Below, one piece after another: positions 48,494 to 57,317 of a stretch of 64,000 nucleotides of DNA. Each line of letters starts with the position of its first letter. Position 1 is the stretch's first letter. The notes under the pieces are model-generated. The model saw nothing but the letters and a program-made list of their open reading frames with translations, ran no database searches and had not been told where the DNA came from. The DNA is from Candidatus Parachristensenella avicola (GTDB lineage: Bacteria; Bacillota; Clostridia; Christensenellales; UMGS416). The stretch covers positions 62,001 to 126,000 of the forward strand of contig CAJFUN010000030.1 of the NCBI GenBank assembly GCA_904420205.1, read 5' to 3'. The translations under genes were made by a program, and so were the position numbers.

Positions 48494-49375
48494 CTATAGG
48501 GCAAAAAATGCCCAATTACGCTGCCACTGGACGCAGCCGCCTACCGGCGCCTGAATCTTCAAAAAGGCCTCGGCAGAAACCACATGGGCCTTCCCCCATA
48601 GGGACATCCGTTCGATGGGCCCGCCTCCGGTTTCCCGCAGGCCCACGCCTGCCCGCCGTGAAAGCAGCCGCCAGCGCTCCTGGGGCGCGCCGGCCGCGCC
48701 CAACCCGAAGAAGAACACTTCAGGGGATGCGGTAAAGCGCAAAGTGTGTCCCTCTACGGTAAGATAATCCCCTTTCACCTGATCCAGTTCCAGCATAGGA
48801 GGCAGCGTCAGCTCATAGCCGCCATCGCCCAGCTCCAGCCCGTCGATCAGCATGAAATTGTGGTTGTATTCGTAGGTTAAAATGTCCTTTTCGCCCGTGT
48901 TAACCAAGGTTGTCGTCATCATAAGGGCATCGTCTTGAAGCCGAATATCCTTGATCATGGTCATGGCGTATCCCTGGCAAATTGGCTGCTGGGTGAGGAT
49001 AACGGCATGATCCGCCTCGGCCTCAACCCAGTGAAAACAGGGTTGCGCAATGGGGTAAGGATGCATGAACGAATAACCGCCGGGCAGATCGTTAACCAAC
49101 GTCCCCACGCCGAACTTCACGAAGCGCGAGCCGAGTTCGCCTTCATGAAAGGTTTCCGCTTCGCTGCCGCGCATCTCGCTGATCATGCCGACGCCGTCAG
49201 TGGTTTCGCCTTCCACCCCGGCCGGCAGCTCCACCGAGGTGAAGCGGTGCCCCTGCCAGCAGATCTCGTCCAGCACGCCCGCGTGATCGAAGCGCGCCCC
49301 ATTATACACCGCGCCGGGCCGGCACAGCGATACGTTCAGCGAGCCGTGTCTCAGGTGGATCCGGTCGTGCTCCAT
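48494..49375 (-). CDS. Aldose 1-epimerase-like protein (galactose mutarotase superfamily)
   Basis: The product has 293 residues; the ATG at 49375 lies 1 nt after the htpG stop. The fold of a beta-sandwich sugar mutarotase is suggested by NDLPGGYSFMHPYPIAQPCF, ITQQPICQGYAMTMIKDIRL (a typical sugar-ring core) and TYEYNHNFMLIDG, where HNF is a common active-site loop in this superfamily. It should act on an aldose or a related sugar in the cytosol, but its exact substrate is unclear. Its neighbours are chaperone and one-carbon genes. Confidence 0.75.
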   Translation of the reverse strand: MEHDRIHLRHGSLNVSLCRPGAVYNGARFDHAGVLDEICWQGHRFTSVELPAGVEGETTDGVGMISEMRGSEAETFHEGELGSRFVKFGVGTLVNDLPGGYSFMHPYPIAQPCFHWVEAEADHAVILTQQPICQGYAMTMIKDIRLQDDALMMTTTLVNTGEKDILTYEYNHNFMLIDGLELGDGGYELTLPPMLELDQVKGDYLTVEGHTLRFTASPEVFFFGLGAAGAPQERWRLLSRRAGVGLRETGGGPIERMSLWGKAHVVSAEAFLKIQAPVGGCVQWQRNWAFFAL

Positions 49376-49376
49376 C

Positions 49377-51404
49377 CTATTGCTCCAATCCGGCCTGCAT
49401 CAGGCGCTGGCTGCGCCGGATGAATTGCGCCAACTCCGAAGGATCCATAAACCCGCCGGCCAGACGGGCCAAATCATATACCTGCAGCAGCAGCTCGTCA
49501 TTGCCCGAGCCGTCGCGTTCTGCCTTGGCCAGCGCCTGCACCACAGGGCTTGCCGCGTTAAAGACAACCTCCTGCTGAGATTTCATCATCCCCTTGAACA
49601 TATCGGCGTCGCCCATAGCGTTCATCTGCATCATCTCCTGCCAGCGGCGGGACTGCTCGTTGAGCTGGATCACCGCGGCGGTATCGGCGTCAGCCAGATA
49701 TTCTAAGCGCACTTTCAGCTGCTCCTGCCCGGTAGCCCGGCGCAGCCCAGCCTCCAGGGCCGTCTGGTCGGAGAGATCCACCGTGCCCTCACCTTTAAGC
49801 ACATCGGGCAGCTCCGCGTCCACGCGAGCAAAGCGCACGCCTTCATGCTTGGACTCGATCATGGAAATAAACGGCGCGTCTAGCGGCGAATCCATCACCA
49901 GCGCCTGGATCCCCTTATCCTTGAATAGCGTCAGCGCCGAGGCCTGCGCCTCTTCGTGGTTGGCATAATAAACTTTGTTCTCGTAGAGCGATTTACCCTT
50001 TTCCAGATATTCCTCCAGCGTGGTAAAGCCGCCGCCAGCCAGCGGATATAGCAAAGTATCCTTCACTCGGTCGTAGAACTTCTCATCCTTTAAGCAGGCG
50101 TACTCCACAAACACACGGATGTCATTCCAGTACTTTTCATATTCTTCCCGCTGGTTGTTGAACATCCCTACCAGCTTATCGGCCACCTTGCGGGCGATGT
50201 AGGCAGGGATCTTCTGCACCTCGCGATCCTGCTGTAGGGCGGAACGCGATACGTTCAGGGGCAGATCCGGGCAATCCACCGCGCCGCGCAGCATCATCAA
50301 GTAGTCCGGAATAACTTCCTGAACGTTGTCCGCTACAAACACCTGGTTGTTATACAGCTTGATCTTACCCTCCAGCGTCTGCATCTGGTGGGAGATCTTG
50401 GGGAAGTACAGCACGCCGCGGATCCGGATGGGGAAATCGGCGTTCAAATGCACCCAGAAAAGCGGCTCCTCAAAATCGGTAAAAAGCTTGTGATAGAAGG
50501 CTTTATATTCCTCGTCGGTGACCTCTGAAGCAGGGCGGGTCCATAGCGGCTGCGTATCGTTTACCGGCTCAGGTACCTTTAGTTCATGGCCGGAATGGAC
50601 ATGCTCATGGCCGCATTCGCAGGTATGCTCCTCGCCTTCTGCGTGTTCATGGCCGCACTCGCAGGTATGCTCCTCACCCTCTGCATGCTCGTGGCCGCAT
50701 TCGCAGGTATGCTCCTCACCCTCTGCGTGTTCATGGCCGCATTCGCAGGTCTCCTGCTGCCCCTTCAGCTTACCGTCCTCATCAATCTCATAAACATAGA
50801 TGGGGTAGGGTAAAAAGCCGCAGTATTTGATGAGCGTTTCCTTCACCCGGGGAGCGTTGAGGAATTCCTCGGAGTCTTCGTCCAGATATAGGGTGACAGT
50901 GGTTCCCCTGGCCTGTTTGGGCAGCTCCTCCATGGTGTATTGGGTATCGCCTTCACACTGCCAGCGCACAGCCGGCGCATCCTGGTAGGACTGGGTTTCC
51001 ACCTCTACCTTTTTGGCCGCCATAAAGGCGGAATAGAAGCCGAGGCCAAAGTGGCCGATAATCTGGCCGCCTTCATCGCTTTTATACTTCTCCAAAAACT
51101 CTGCCGCCGATGAAAAGGCTACGGTATTCAGATAGCGGCGGACCTCGTCTGCGGTCATGCCGATGCCGTTATCCGTGAAGGACAAGGCGCCTTTTTGGGC
51201 GTCCACCGTCACAACTACCTCATAGTCCTCGCCGTCGTCCTCGGCCTCGCCCAAGCTAACCAGTCGCTTATGCTTGGTGATGGCATCCACGCCGTTTGAA
51301 ACCAATTCGCGGATGAAGATCTCGCGATCCGTATAGAGCCAGCGCTTTAAAATGGGAAAAATGTTTTCGGAATGGATGGACATCTGTCCAACTTCTTGTG
51401 CCAT
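49377..51404 (-). CDS. htpG: HtpG (Hsp90-type chaperone) with a Cys/His-rich repeat in the linker
   Basis: The product has 675 residues, ~50 more than usual HtpG. The GHKL ATPase domain is clear: IRELVSNGVDAITKHKR, TDNGIGMTADEV and GQIIGHFGLGFYSAFM. The middle domain (VNDTQPLWTRPASEVTDEEY, DFPIRIRGVLYFP, RDWNVSRSALQQDREVQK-type stretch) and the C-terminal dimerisation domain follow. Between them, residues 219-273 consist of four 14-residue repeats of TCECGHEHAEGEEH type. Such a Cys/His/Glu-rich linker is unusual and could bind metal ions. ATP-driven folding of client proteins in the cytosol is expected. No CIRCE-type operator was seen upstream. Confidence 0.95.
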   Translation of the reverse strand: MAQEVGQMSIHSENIFPILKRWLYTDREIFIRELVSNGVDAITKHKRLVSLGEAEDDGEDYEVVVTVDAQKGALSFTDNGIGMTADEVRRYLNTVAFSSAAEFLEKYKSDEGGQIIGHFGLGFYSAFMAAKKVEVETQSYQDAPAVRWQCEGDTQYTMEELPKQARGTTVTLYLDEDSEEFLNAPRVKETLIKYCGFLPYPIYVYEIDEDGKLKGQQETCECGHEHAEGEEHTCECGHEHAEGEEHTCECGHEHAEGEEHTCECGHEHVHSGHELKVPEPVNDTQPLWTRPASEVTDEEYKAFYHKLFTDFEEPLFWVHLNADFPIRIRGVLYFPKISHQMQTLEGKIKLYNNQVFVADNVQEVIPDYLMMLRGAVDCPDLPLNVSRSALQQDREVQKIPAYIARKVADKLVGMFNNQREEYEKYWNDIRVFVEYACLKDEKFYDRVKDTLLYPLAGGGFTTLEEYLEKGKSLYENKVYYANHEEAQASALTLFKDKGIQALVMDSPLDAPFISMIESKHEGVRFARVDAELPDVLKGEGTVDLSDQTALEAGLRRATGQEQLKVRLEYLADADTAAVIQLNEQSRRWQEMMQMNAMGDADMFKGMMKSQQEVVFNAASPVVQALAKAERDGSGNDELLLQVYDLARLAGGFMDPSELAQFIRRSQRLMQAGLEQ
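50583..50750. repeat. 42-bp tandem repeat, four copies, inside htpG
   Basis: Four units of 42 bp (50709-50750, 50667-50708, 50625-50666, 50583-50624, the last diverging) encode TCECGHEHAEGEEH three times and then TCECGHEHVHSGHE. Copies differ by a few, mostly silent, changes, so the array grew recently by slippage or recombination but has been kept in frame. Confidence 0.95.
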
Positions 51405-51437
51405 GAATCATCCCTCCAAAGTATGCATGATAAACCG

Positions 51438-51470
51438 TATGCCGCCGGCCCGTATTGGGCCGGCGGCATA
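51438..51470. terminator. Perfect 14-bp hairpin between the cupin and htpG genes
   Basis: TATGCCGCCGGCCC pairs with GGGCCGGCGGCATA around a 5-nt loop. There is no strong T-run on the minus strand. It may terminate the cupin transcript or attenuate htpG. Confidence 0.6.
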
Positions 51471-51487
51471 AAAATTTTCGCCGTTGA

Positions 51488-51835
51488 TTATGCCTCCGTT
51501 ACGATGACCGCCGTAAAGACCAGGTCTTCCTCGCCGGTGTTGGCCACCGCATGGGTCGCCCCGCCGCCGGTCAGTACCACGTCTCCCGGGCCCACGGGCT
51601 TGTCCTCTCCGTTGTCCTCCACCCGGCCTTCTCCGGCATGGAAGACAAAGATCTCCGTTTCCCCTTCATGGGCATGGCTGCCGATGGAGCAGCCCTGTTT
51701 CAGCGTAATTACGCCAGCCAGCCGCGTGTGAGCCGGAAGCAGCTCCGTCGGAACCGTATCCAGCACCGCTGCGCCGTCGCCGCCGCGCATGTGCTCGCGC
51801 AGTTCATGAGTTCTTTGACTTGCGCATACCTTCAT
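51488..51835 (-). CDS. Small cupin-domain protein
   Basis: The product has 115 residues; AAGGAGG-like bases lie before the ATG at 51835. The cupin motifs are complete: GSHAHEGETEIFVFHAGEG (metal His, His, Glu) and PGDVVLTGGGATHAVANTG (final metal His). It should bind a divalent metal and could be an isomerase, dioxygenase or a sensor; the substrate is not visible. It lies 13 nt downstream of the coaX stop, so the two genes probably share a transcript. Confidence 0.88.
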   Translation of the reverse strand: MKVCASQRTHELREHMRGGDGAAVLDTVPTELLPAHTRLAGVITLKQGCSIGSHAHEGETEIFVFHAGEGRVEDNGEDKPVGPGDVVLTGGGATHAVANTGEEDLVFTAVIVTEA

Positions 51836-51848
51836 GTCCGAAGCCTCC

Positions 51849-52625
51849 TTATTCGCTTAGGTTGCGATGATAAATGATCTTTAAGCCATCCATGGCCAAA
51901 TAAGGATCGATATGGTCGATCATGTGAGGCGAACCTTCAGCCACCATGCGGGCCATGCCGCCCGTCGCCACCACCTTAACGTGTTCCTCTCCCATCTCCT
52001 GGCTCATCTTGCGCACCAGGCGCTCTACCGCGCCGATGTATCCGTTAATCAGGCCGGACTGCATGTTCTCCACCGTATTCTTCCCGATCACCTTAGGCGG
52101 CTTCTTCAGCTCGATGGTCGGCAGCTTGGAGGTCTGACTCACCAGGGATTCCAGCGATATTTTCAGGCCCGGCATAATCGCGCCGCCTAAAAACTCGCCT
52201 TTTGCCGACACCGCGCCGAAGGTTGTCGCAGTGCCGAAGTCAATGACGATGCAGGGACCGCCATACTTTTCCAGCGCCCCCACCGCCGTGGTAATGCGGT
52301 CGGAGCCCACCTCGCGGGGATTATCGTAGCGAATGGCCATGCCTGTCTTAATCCCCGGGCCTACAAAAAGCGGCTCGCAGGAAAAGAAGGTATGGCACAT
52401 GGATTGCAGCGTATAGTTCAACGAGGGCACCACCGAAGAGATGATGACGCCGTCCACTTGGCTGCGTGAAAGGCCGGCATATTGGAAAATCCCCTCGATC
52501 TGCAAGCCGTATTCGTCGCTGGTTTTGCGCACGTCGGTGGCCAGACGCGCATATTGGATCCGGGCGTCTCCATCGTAGATGCCAATCTTGATGTTGGAGT
52601 TGCCGGTGTCTAGGGTTAATATCAT
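51849..52625 (-). CDS. coaX: Type III pantothenate kinase
   Basis: The product has 258 residues. Family marks are ILTLDTGNSNIKIGIYDG (phosphate-binding Asp), GMAIRYDNPREVGSDRI, VIDFGTATTFGAVSAKGEF and GGAIMPGLKISLESLVSQTSKLP. It phosphorylates pantothenate at the first step of CoA synthesis and works in the cytosol. Type III enzymes are K+-dependent and not CoA-inhibited. It follows the predicted pantothenate S component by 47 nt, so uptake and phosphorylation are co-expressed. Confidence 0.95.
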   Translation of the reverse strand: MILTLDTGNSNIKIGIYDGDARIQYARLATDVRKTSDEYGLQIEGIFQYAGLSRSQVDGVIISSVVPSLNYTLQSMCHTFFSCEPLFVGPGIKTGMAIRYDNPREVGSDRITTAVGALEKYGGPCIVIDFGTATTFGAVSAKGEFLGGAIMPGLKISLESLVSQTSKLPTIELKKPPKVIGKNTVENMQSGLINGYIGAVERLVRKMSQEMGEEHVKVVATGGMARMVAEGSPHMIDHIDPYLAMDGLKIIYHRNLSE

Positions 52626-52672
52626 GTTATCCGTGTCCTCTTTTCAGCGGGGCGGGGCCCCGTTGGCTTTCT

Positions 52673-53296
52673 TTAGGATGCTCGGCCGCTGGAGGCGGCG
52701 CGTTTATGCTGCCCCCGGGCCACTAGCGGCCGCAGGGCCCGCTCCAGCGCCACGGTCACCACAATAGCGATGACAAGCTCGCATATGCCGTTGGCCGAGA
52801 TCACCACACCCATCGCCGATTTGATCGCCGTCCATACCTGGTTGTCCACAGCGCCCACGGCACCGCGCCAGGTCATCAGCCCCACGACCAGAATGGTGTT
52901 GGTCAGCGTACCGGCCGCCGCCGCGATTCCCGCCGCCCAGGAGCGGTTGATCCTCCGGGAAAGGCCACGGAATACGCCGGCCGCTACCAGGCCGATGAGG
53001 ATCCGAGGCAGGATAGAGATCTCTGGCCGAAGGAAAAAGGGCGAGGACAGATTCGGCGATAAAAGAGCCGAAAGTAGGCTGGTTATGCCCATGACCAAAC
53101 CCAGGATGCCGCCAAAGAGCGGGCCCTCCAGCACCGCCCCCAGGATCACCGGAATATGCAGCGTGGTGGCGCTGATGGGGCCAAAGGTGGGGAAGCCAAT
53201 GATATGCAACGGGGATCCGGGAAAGCCCAAGGCCAGGATAACCGCCGCAAACACGGACAAAAGGACCAATCTACGGGTGGATGTGCGAATATTCAT
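52673..53296 (-). CDS. ECF transporter S component, predicted pantothenate uptake
   Basis: The product has 207 residues and six transmembrane helices; GGAGGTAAAA precedes the ATG at 53296. The segment LSVFAAVILALGFPGSPLHI, then GPISATTLHIPVILGAVLEGP and GLVMGITSLLSAL has the character of PanT-type S components. It would bind pantothenate at the membrane and work with a shared EcfA/A'T module not in this window. Location directly ahead of coaX supports this ligand. It has a near-consensus promoter with an ~85-nt leader. Confidence 0.8.
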   Translation of the reverse strand: MNIRTSTRRLVLLSVFAAVILALGFPGSPLHIIGFPTFGPISATTLHIPVILGAVLEGPLFGGILGLVMGITSLLSALLSPNLSSPFFLRPEISILPRILIGLVAAGVFRGLSRRINRSWAAGIAAAAGTLTNTILVVGLMTWRGAVGAVDNQVWTAIKSAMGVVISANGICELVIAIVVTVALERALRPLVARGQHKRAASSGRAS

Positions 53297-53389
53297 TTTT
53301 ACCTCCGCTTCCGGTTCTCTTATAGAGATACCAGTCGAAAAAAAGATGAAGAAAAACCTGTCCGGCTCACGCTGGATGCCGGCAGGGTT

Positions 53390-53418
53390 ATTATAGCAAA
53401 CTTGCCCGCCCGATTCAA
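53390..53418 (-). promoter_or_regulatory. Promoter of the ECF-S/coaX operon
   Basis: On the minus strand, TTGAAT (53418-53413) and TATAAT (53395-53390) are separated by exactly 17 nt. The leader to the ATG at 53296 is ~85 nt and can form a small hairpin near 53310-53330. Confidence 0.8.
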
Positions 53419-53450
53419 CCGCAAACGTACTGTACGCAGCGGGAATCTTG

Positions 53451-53459
53451 TGGTATGAT
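53451..53459 (+). promoter_or_regulatory. Extended -10 promoter of the mscS operon
   Basis: TGG followed by TATGAT (53454-53459) forms an extended -10, ~30 nt before the mscS start. The -35 is not clear. Confidence 0.55.
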
Positions 53460-53489
53460 AAAGTGAAATTCTAATGAAAAGAAGGGGGC

Positions 53490-54380
53490 GTGCGAGCCCT
53501 GGAAAAGATCAATCAAACCTTGGCAAAGGCTGGCGAAGCGCTCCTCGCTTGGCTTCCCGGCGCGGCTTGGAAGCTGCTGGAAATTCTGCTTGCGCTATTG
53601 ATCTCTTGGGTATTATACAGGCTGCTGAAACGGAGCATTATCGGCATTATCCGCCGCTTGAACGCGAACCGCGCGATTCCTACCAGCGAACGCAAGCTCA
53701 ACACCATATGCAACCTCTCGCTTCTTTTGCTTCGGGTGCTCATTGTTTTTTTTGCGATCGTCGCGGTCTTTAATCTGCTGGGGCTCACCGGTGTGCTGAC
53801 GAGCGTCGTAGCCACCGCGGGGGTAGGCGGCCTGCTCATCGCTTTCGGCGCTCAAAGCATCGTGAAGGATTTCATTGCCGGGCTGCTTTTAACTATGGAG
53901 GATCAAATCACGCTGGGCGATTTCGTGGAGGTAAACGGCATTTCCGGCACCGTAGAAGGGCTGACCATCCGTACCGTGCAGATTCGCGGCTTCCGGGGCG
54001 AACTATATACCATCCACGCCGGCAGCATCACCATGGTCACCAATTATTCGCGGAACAGCCGCCTTTCTGAACAGGACGCCTTGGCGGTGGCGGATGTTTG
54101 CATTCCCAAGGAGGCCCATATCCCGCTCGCCATCTCCGCCGTCGCCGATGAAGCAAACCGGTGGGCCCAAAGGCACCCGGACATTGTACACGGATCGCCC
54201 ACGGTCTTGGGCGCAACCAAGATGAGCGATTTGGGCGTAATCATACGCGTTACATGCAAAGTGGAAAAATCAGCCCATTCCCAGGCCGAACTTGAATTGC
54301 GCGCACAGCTTGAGCAGCGGCTTAACGCAGACGGCACGCATATACTCAAACCAGAACCAGAGAATTCGCCTGAAAGATAA
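53490..54380 (+). CDS. MscS-family mechanosensitive ion channel
   Basis: The product has ~296 residues. GTG at 53490 is the listed start, but AAGGGGG lies only 1 nt away; a CTG three codons later would be better spaced, so the start is uncertain. There are three transmembrane helices: ~20-45, 65-95, and TM3 with AGVGGLLIAFGAQSIVKDFIAGLLL, the Gly/Ala-rich pore helix of MscS. The beta domain (DQITLGDFVEVNGISGTVEGL) and a C-terminal alpha/beta domain follow. It opens under membrane tension to release solutes after osmotic down-shock. It leads the plus-strand operon. Confidence 0.92.
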   Translation: MRALEKINQTLAKAGEALLAWLPGAAWKLLEILLALLISWVLYRLLKRSIIGIIRRLNANRAIPTSERKLNTICNLSLLLLRVLIVFFAIVAVFNLLGLTGVLTSVVATAGVGGLLIAFGAQSIVKDFIAGLLLTMEDQITLGDFVEVNGISGTVEGLTIRTVQIRGFRGELYTIHAGSITMVTNYSRNSRLSEQDALAVADVCIPKEAHIPLAISAVADEANRWAQRHPDIVHGSPTVLGATKMSDLGVIIRVTCKVEKSAHSQAELELRAQLEQRLNADGTHILKPEPENSPER

Positions 54381-54396
54381 AGGAGTAGTTAGAGCC

Positions 54397-54597
54397 ATGC
54401 AATACGACCTGCACGATCGTGTTAAAATGCGCAAAACCCATCCCTGTGGCAGCGACGAATGGGAGATCATCCGGGTAGGCGCTGATATTAAAATTAAATG
54501 CGCCGGCTGCGGGCGTATCGTGATGATGGACCGGAGCGTATTTGATAAGCGCTTGCGCAAGGTCCTGGAAAAGGGAGGGCCGGATGAGCAACACTAA
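54397..54597 (+). CDS. DUF951 family small protein
   Basis: The product has 66 residues; AAAGGAG precedes the ATG at 54397. MQYDLHDRVKMRKTHPCGSD, then WEIIRVGADIKIKCAGCGRI has the family pattern with three conserved cysteines, likely a small OB-fold/zinc-ribbon-like domain. Function is unknown but it is conserved next to mscS-type genes in Firmicutes. It overlaps the lepB start by 14 bp, so they are co-translated. Confidence 0.9.
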   Translation: MQYDLHDRVKMRKTHPCGSDEWEIIRVGADIKIKCAGCGRIVMMDRSVFDKRLRKVLEKGGPDEQH

Positions 54598-55180
54598 CGC
54601 CCGCTCCGGCGGCCGCCATACCCGCCGCCCCGAAACGAACCCCAAACGCGAGCTGCTGGAATGGTGCCTGGCCCTGGCCATCGCCCTGGCGATCGGTCTG
54701 GCGCTGCATTTTCTCGTTTTTCAGCTGATCCAGGTGGAGGGCCCTTCCATGCAGCCCACCCTGCATACCGGCCAGCGCATGTTCTGTACGCCGGCTACTT
54801 ACCTTCTGCGTAAGCCTGTTCGGGGCGAAATCGTCATCACCGCCTACCCCAACCGGGAGGGGGATAATTTCGTCAAGCGCGTCGTAGCCCTGGAAGGAGA
54901 AACCGTCGCTATCCATGACGGAGCCGTATATATCAACGGCGTTCGCCTGAACGAACCCTATATTAAGGGCGAAATTCAATATGAGATGGAGGAAATCACA
55001 GTGGAAGAGGGGCACGTTTTTGTGCTGGGCGATAACCGCAACGATTCCTCCGACTCCCACGATCCGAGGATCGGCGCGCTGCCTCTATCCATGCTTAAGG
55101 GGAAAGTCCACGCCATCGTCTGGCCGCTTAATGAATTTTCCCTTCTGCCCACGCCTGAATACAACGATCTTACCCCATAG
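54584..55180 (+). CDS. lepB: Signal peptidase I
   Basis: The product has 198 residues; AAAGGGAGGG precedes the ATG at 54584. One N-terminal transmembrane segment (~25-45) anchors it. The catalytic Ser is in GPSMQPTLH and the Lys in DNFVKRVVALEGE. FVLGDNRNDSSDSHDPRIG is the usual box E. It cleaves signal peptides on the outer face of the membrane. The start overlaps the DUF951 gene; ilvB follows 9 nt later. Confidence 0.95.
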   Translation: MSNTNARSGGRHTRRPETNPKRELLEWCLALAIALAIGLALHFLVFQLIQVEGPSMQPTLHTGQRMFCTPATYLLRKPVRGEIVITAYPNREGDNFVKRVVALEGETVAIHDGAVYINGVRLNEPYIKGEIQYEMEEITVEEGHVFVLGDNRNDSSDSHDPRIGALPLSMLKGKVHAIVWPLNEFSLLPTPEYNDLTP

Positions 55181-55189
55181 GAGGTTGCC

Positions 55190-56779
55190 ATGGCCTGGAT
55201 GAACGGCGCGCAGGCTGTCGTAAAGGTATTGACCGATCAAGGGGTGGACCGCGTCTTCGGCCTTCCCGGAGGCGCGGTCCTTTCTCTTTACGATGCGCTG
55301 CGGTCAAGCAGTATCGCCCATACGCTGGTGCGGCATGAAGCCGCCGCAGCCCATGCAGCTTCCGGATACGCCCGGGCTACCGGGAAGGTAGGCGTCTGTA
55401 TCGCTACCTCCGGCCCCGGCGCCACCAACCTTCTGACGGGTATCGCTACGGCCAATATGGATTCCGTACCGCTCGTGGCCATTACCGGCCAGGTGCCCAG
55501 CCGCCTTATCGGCCGTGATGTATTTCAGGAAGTCGACATGACGGGGGCCGCCGCCCCCTTTGCCAAACATGTGATGCAGGCCCGCAGCGCCGCGGCGCTG
55601 CCGCGTATGATGAAGGAAGCCCTCCACATCGCCGCAACAGGCCGGCCCGGGGCGGTGGTGGTGGATATTCCTTCCGATGTGGCGGCAGATGAAGCCAATA
55701 TGGATTTTTCTCAGGGGCCGCAGTTGCCCGGATACCGTCCGGTTTTCGGGGGCCATCCCCTGCAGATTAAGCGTATACGATCCGCGCTGGCCCAGGCCCG
55801 CCGCCCTCTGATTCTGGCAGGGGGCGGTGTGGTGTCCGCCGGCGCTTGGGAGCCGCTACGGGCGCTGGCCGAAAATTTGGGCGCGCCGGTCGCGCTTACC
55901 ATGATGGGGCTGGGGGCATTTCCTGCCAGCCACCCGCTTTGCCTGGGTCTGACCGGCATGCACGGCGCGCGCCGGGCCATGCAGGCGCTGGCTCAGGCCG
56001 ATCTTGTGCTGGTAGCCGGAGCCCGGCTGGGGGACCGCGGCCGGGTGGAGCATACGCTGCGGCCCGGTACGGTGCTGATCCATATGGATGCGGATCCGGC
56101 TGAAATTGGCAAAACGCTCCGTACCGATATCCCTGTGGTAGGCGATATCGGCGCCATTCTCCAGGCGCTATTGGACAAGCCTGCCCCGCCTCGAAGCCCT
56201 TGGGCTTTCCCCGGGCCCGAGCGCAGCGAGCATCCTGCGGCCCGCCTGATGGAGCGCCTCGCGTCGCTTCTGCCGCCGGAAACCATCGTCACCACCGACG
56301 TAGGTCAGCATCAGCTCTGGGCTGCGCGCTACCTGCCCATCGAACGGCCCCGCAGCTTTATTACCAGCGGCGGTTTAGGCACCATGGGCTACGGTCTGCC
56401 CGCCGCCATCGGTGCATCTTTGGGGACGGGGCAGCCAGCGCTCGTCATTACCGGCGACGGTTCTTTTCAGATGCACCTCCCCGAGTTGGCTACGCTGGCA
56501 GCCAGCGGCGCTCAGGTGAAGCTCCTTTTGCTGGATAACGGCTCGCTGGGCCTGGTGCGGGAGCTGCAGGATGAGCATCAAGGCGGCCGCCATTTCGGCG
56601 TCTCCCTGGCAGGCAATCCTGATTTCTGCGCACTGGCGCAGGCCTATGGGCTGGCCGCGCGTTCGGCGTCCATGGAGGATTTGGAATCTCTGAGATGGCT
56701 GACCGGACAGCAGGGCTGCGCGCTGCTGCGCCTTACCGTCCCCCGGGAGCTGGACGCCCAATCCATTCAGGAGGTATAG
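55190..56779 (+). CDS. ilvB: Acetolactate synthase large subunit
   Basis: The product has 529 residues, slightly short for the family (~550-570); AGGAGGTTGCC precedes the ATG. ThDP-dependent features are GLPGGAVLSLYDALR, the catalytic Glu in VRHEAAAAHAASGYARATGK, and the ThDP/Mg site ITGDGSFQMHLPELATLA with NGSLGLVRE. It condenses two pyruvates to acetolactate, or pyruvate with 2-oxobutyrate, in branched-chain amino-acid synthesis. ilvN follows 1 nt later, so it is the anabolic enzyme. No T-box leader precedes it, because lepB lies immediately upstream. Confidence 0.95.
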   Translation: MAWMNGAQAVVKVLTDQGVDRVFGLPGGAVLSLYDALRSSSIAHTLVRHEAAAAHAASGYARATGKVGVCIATSGPGATNLLTGIATANMDSVPLVAITGQVPSRLIGRDVFQEVDMTGAAAPFAKHVMQARSAAALPRMMKEALHIAATGRPGAVVVDIPSDVAADEANMDFSQGPQLPGYRPVFGGHPLQIKRIRSALAQARRPLILAGGGVVSAGAWEPLRALAENLGAPVALTMMGLGAFPASHPLCLGLTGMHGARRAMQALAQADLVLVAGARLGDRGRVEHTLRPGTVLIHMDADPAEIGKTLRTDIPVVGDIGAILQALLDKPAPPRSPWAFPGPERSEHPAARLMERLASLLPPETIVTTDVGQHQLWAARYLPIERPRSFITSGGLGTMGYGLPAAIGASLGTGQPALVITGDGSFQMHLPELATLAASGAQVKLLLLDNGSLGLVRELQDEHQGGRHFGVSLAGNPDFCALAQAYGLAARSASMEDLESLRWLTGQQGCALLRLTVPRELDAQSIQEV

Positions 56780-56780
56780 C

Positions 56781-57272
56781 ATGCGCCATACGCTATCGGT
56801 CGTCGTCGTTAACTCTCCCGGCGTACTGACCCGGGTATCGGGGCTTTTCGCCCGACGCGGATATAATATTGAATCGCTTACCGTGTCGGCCACGCAGCGC
56901 AGCGATATTTCCCGCATGACCATCGTCGTTGAGGGGGATCCCGCCGTATTGGAGCAGATGGTTAAGCAGCTGAATAAGCTCATCGACGTCATCAAGGTAT
57001 GGGATATCACCGATACGGCCCTGTCCCGAGAGCTGGCTCTTATTAAAGTCGCCTGCGGAGCCGCCGTCCGCAGCCAGCTGCTGGAGATATGCCGGGTTTA
57101 TCGGGCCAGCATAGTCGATTTAAGCCCAGAGTACATGATCCTGCAAATTACCGGCACCAGCCAAAAGGTGGATGCGTTGGAGGATCTTCTGGAAGATTAC
57201 GGCATCGTCGAGCTGGTACGCACCGGTTCTGTGGCCCTAGAGCGCGGTGCCAACCGGCGGATGCAGCTGTAA
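56781..57272 (+). CDS. ilvN: Acetolactate synthase small (regulatory) subunit
   Basis: The product has 163 residues, normal length. The N-terminal ACT domain is clear: HTLSVVVVNSPGVLTRVSGL, FARRGYNIESLTVSATQ. The C-terminal regulatory domain (RELALIKVACGAAVRSQLLE, then EYMILQITGTSQKVDALEDL) is complete. It binds valine and tunes the large subunit. Translated right after ilvB. Confidence 0.95.
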   Translation: MRHTLSVVVVNSPGVLTRVSGLFARRGYNIESLTVSATQRSDISRMTIVVEGDPAVLEQMVKQLNKLIDVIKVWDITDTALSRELALIKVACGAAVRSQLLEICRVYRASIVDLSPEYMILQITGTSQKVDALEDLLEDYGIVELVRTGSVALERGANRRMQL

Positions 57273-57317
57273 TGCCCGCCGTGGATCGGCCAAGAAAACA
57301 GAAAAGGAAAATCCAGG

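Noticed and set aside
50518-50813. Small plus-strand Cys/Met-rich repetitive frames opposite the htpG linker
   Set aside because: They are the reverse reading of the 42-bp repeat array and have no RBS; the repeat is in frame with htpG.
51405-51487. Possible CIRCE heat-shock operator upstream of htpG
   Set aside because: The hairpin found there is a GC-rich 14-bp stem that does not match the CIRCE inverted repeat arms.
55100-55190. Possible T-box or attenuator ahead of ilvB
   Set aside because: ilvB starts 9 nt after lepB, leaving no room for a leader, and no T-box sequence is visible.
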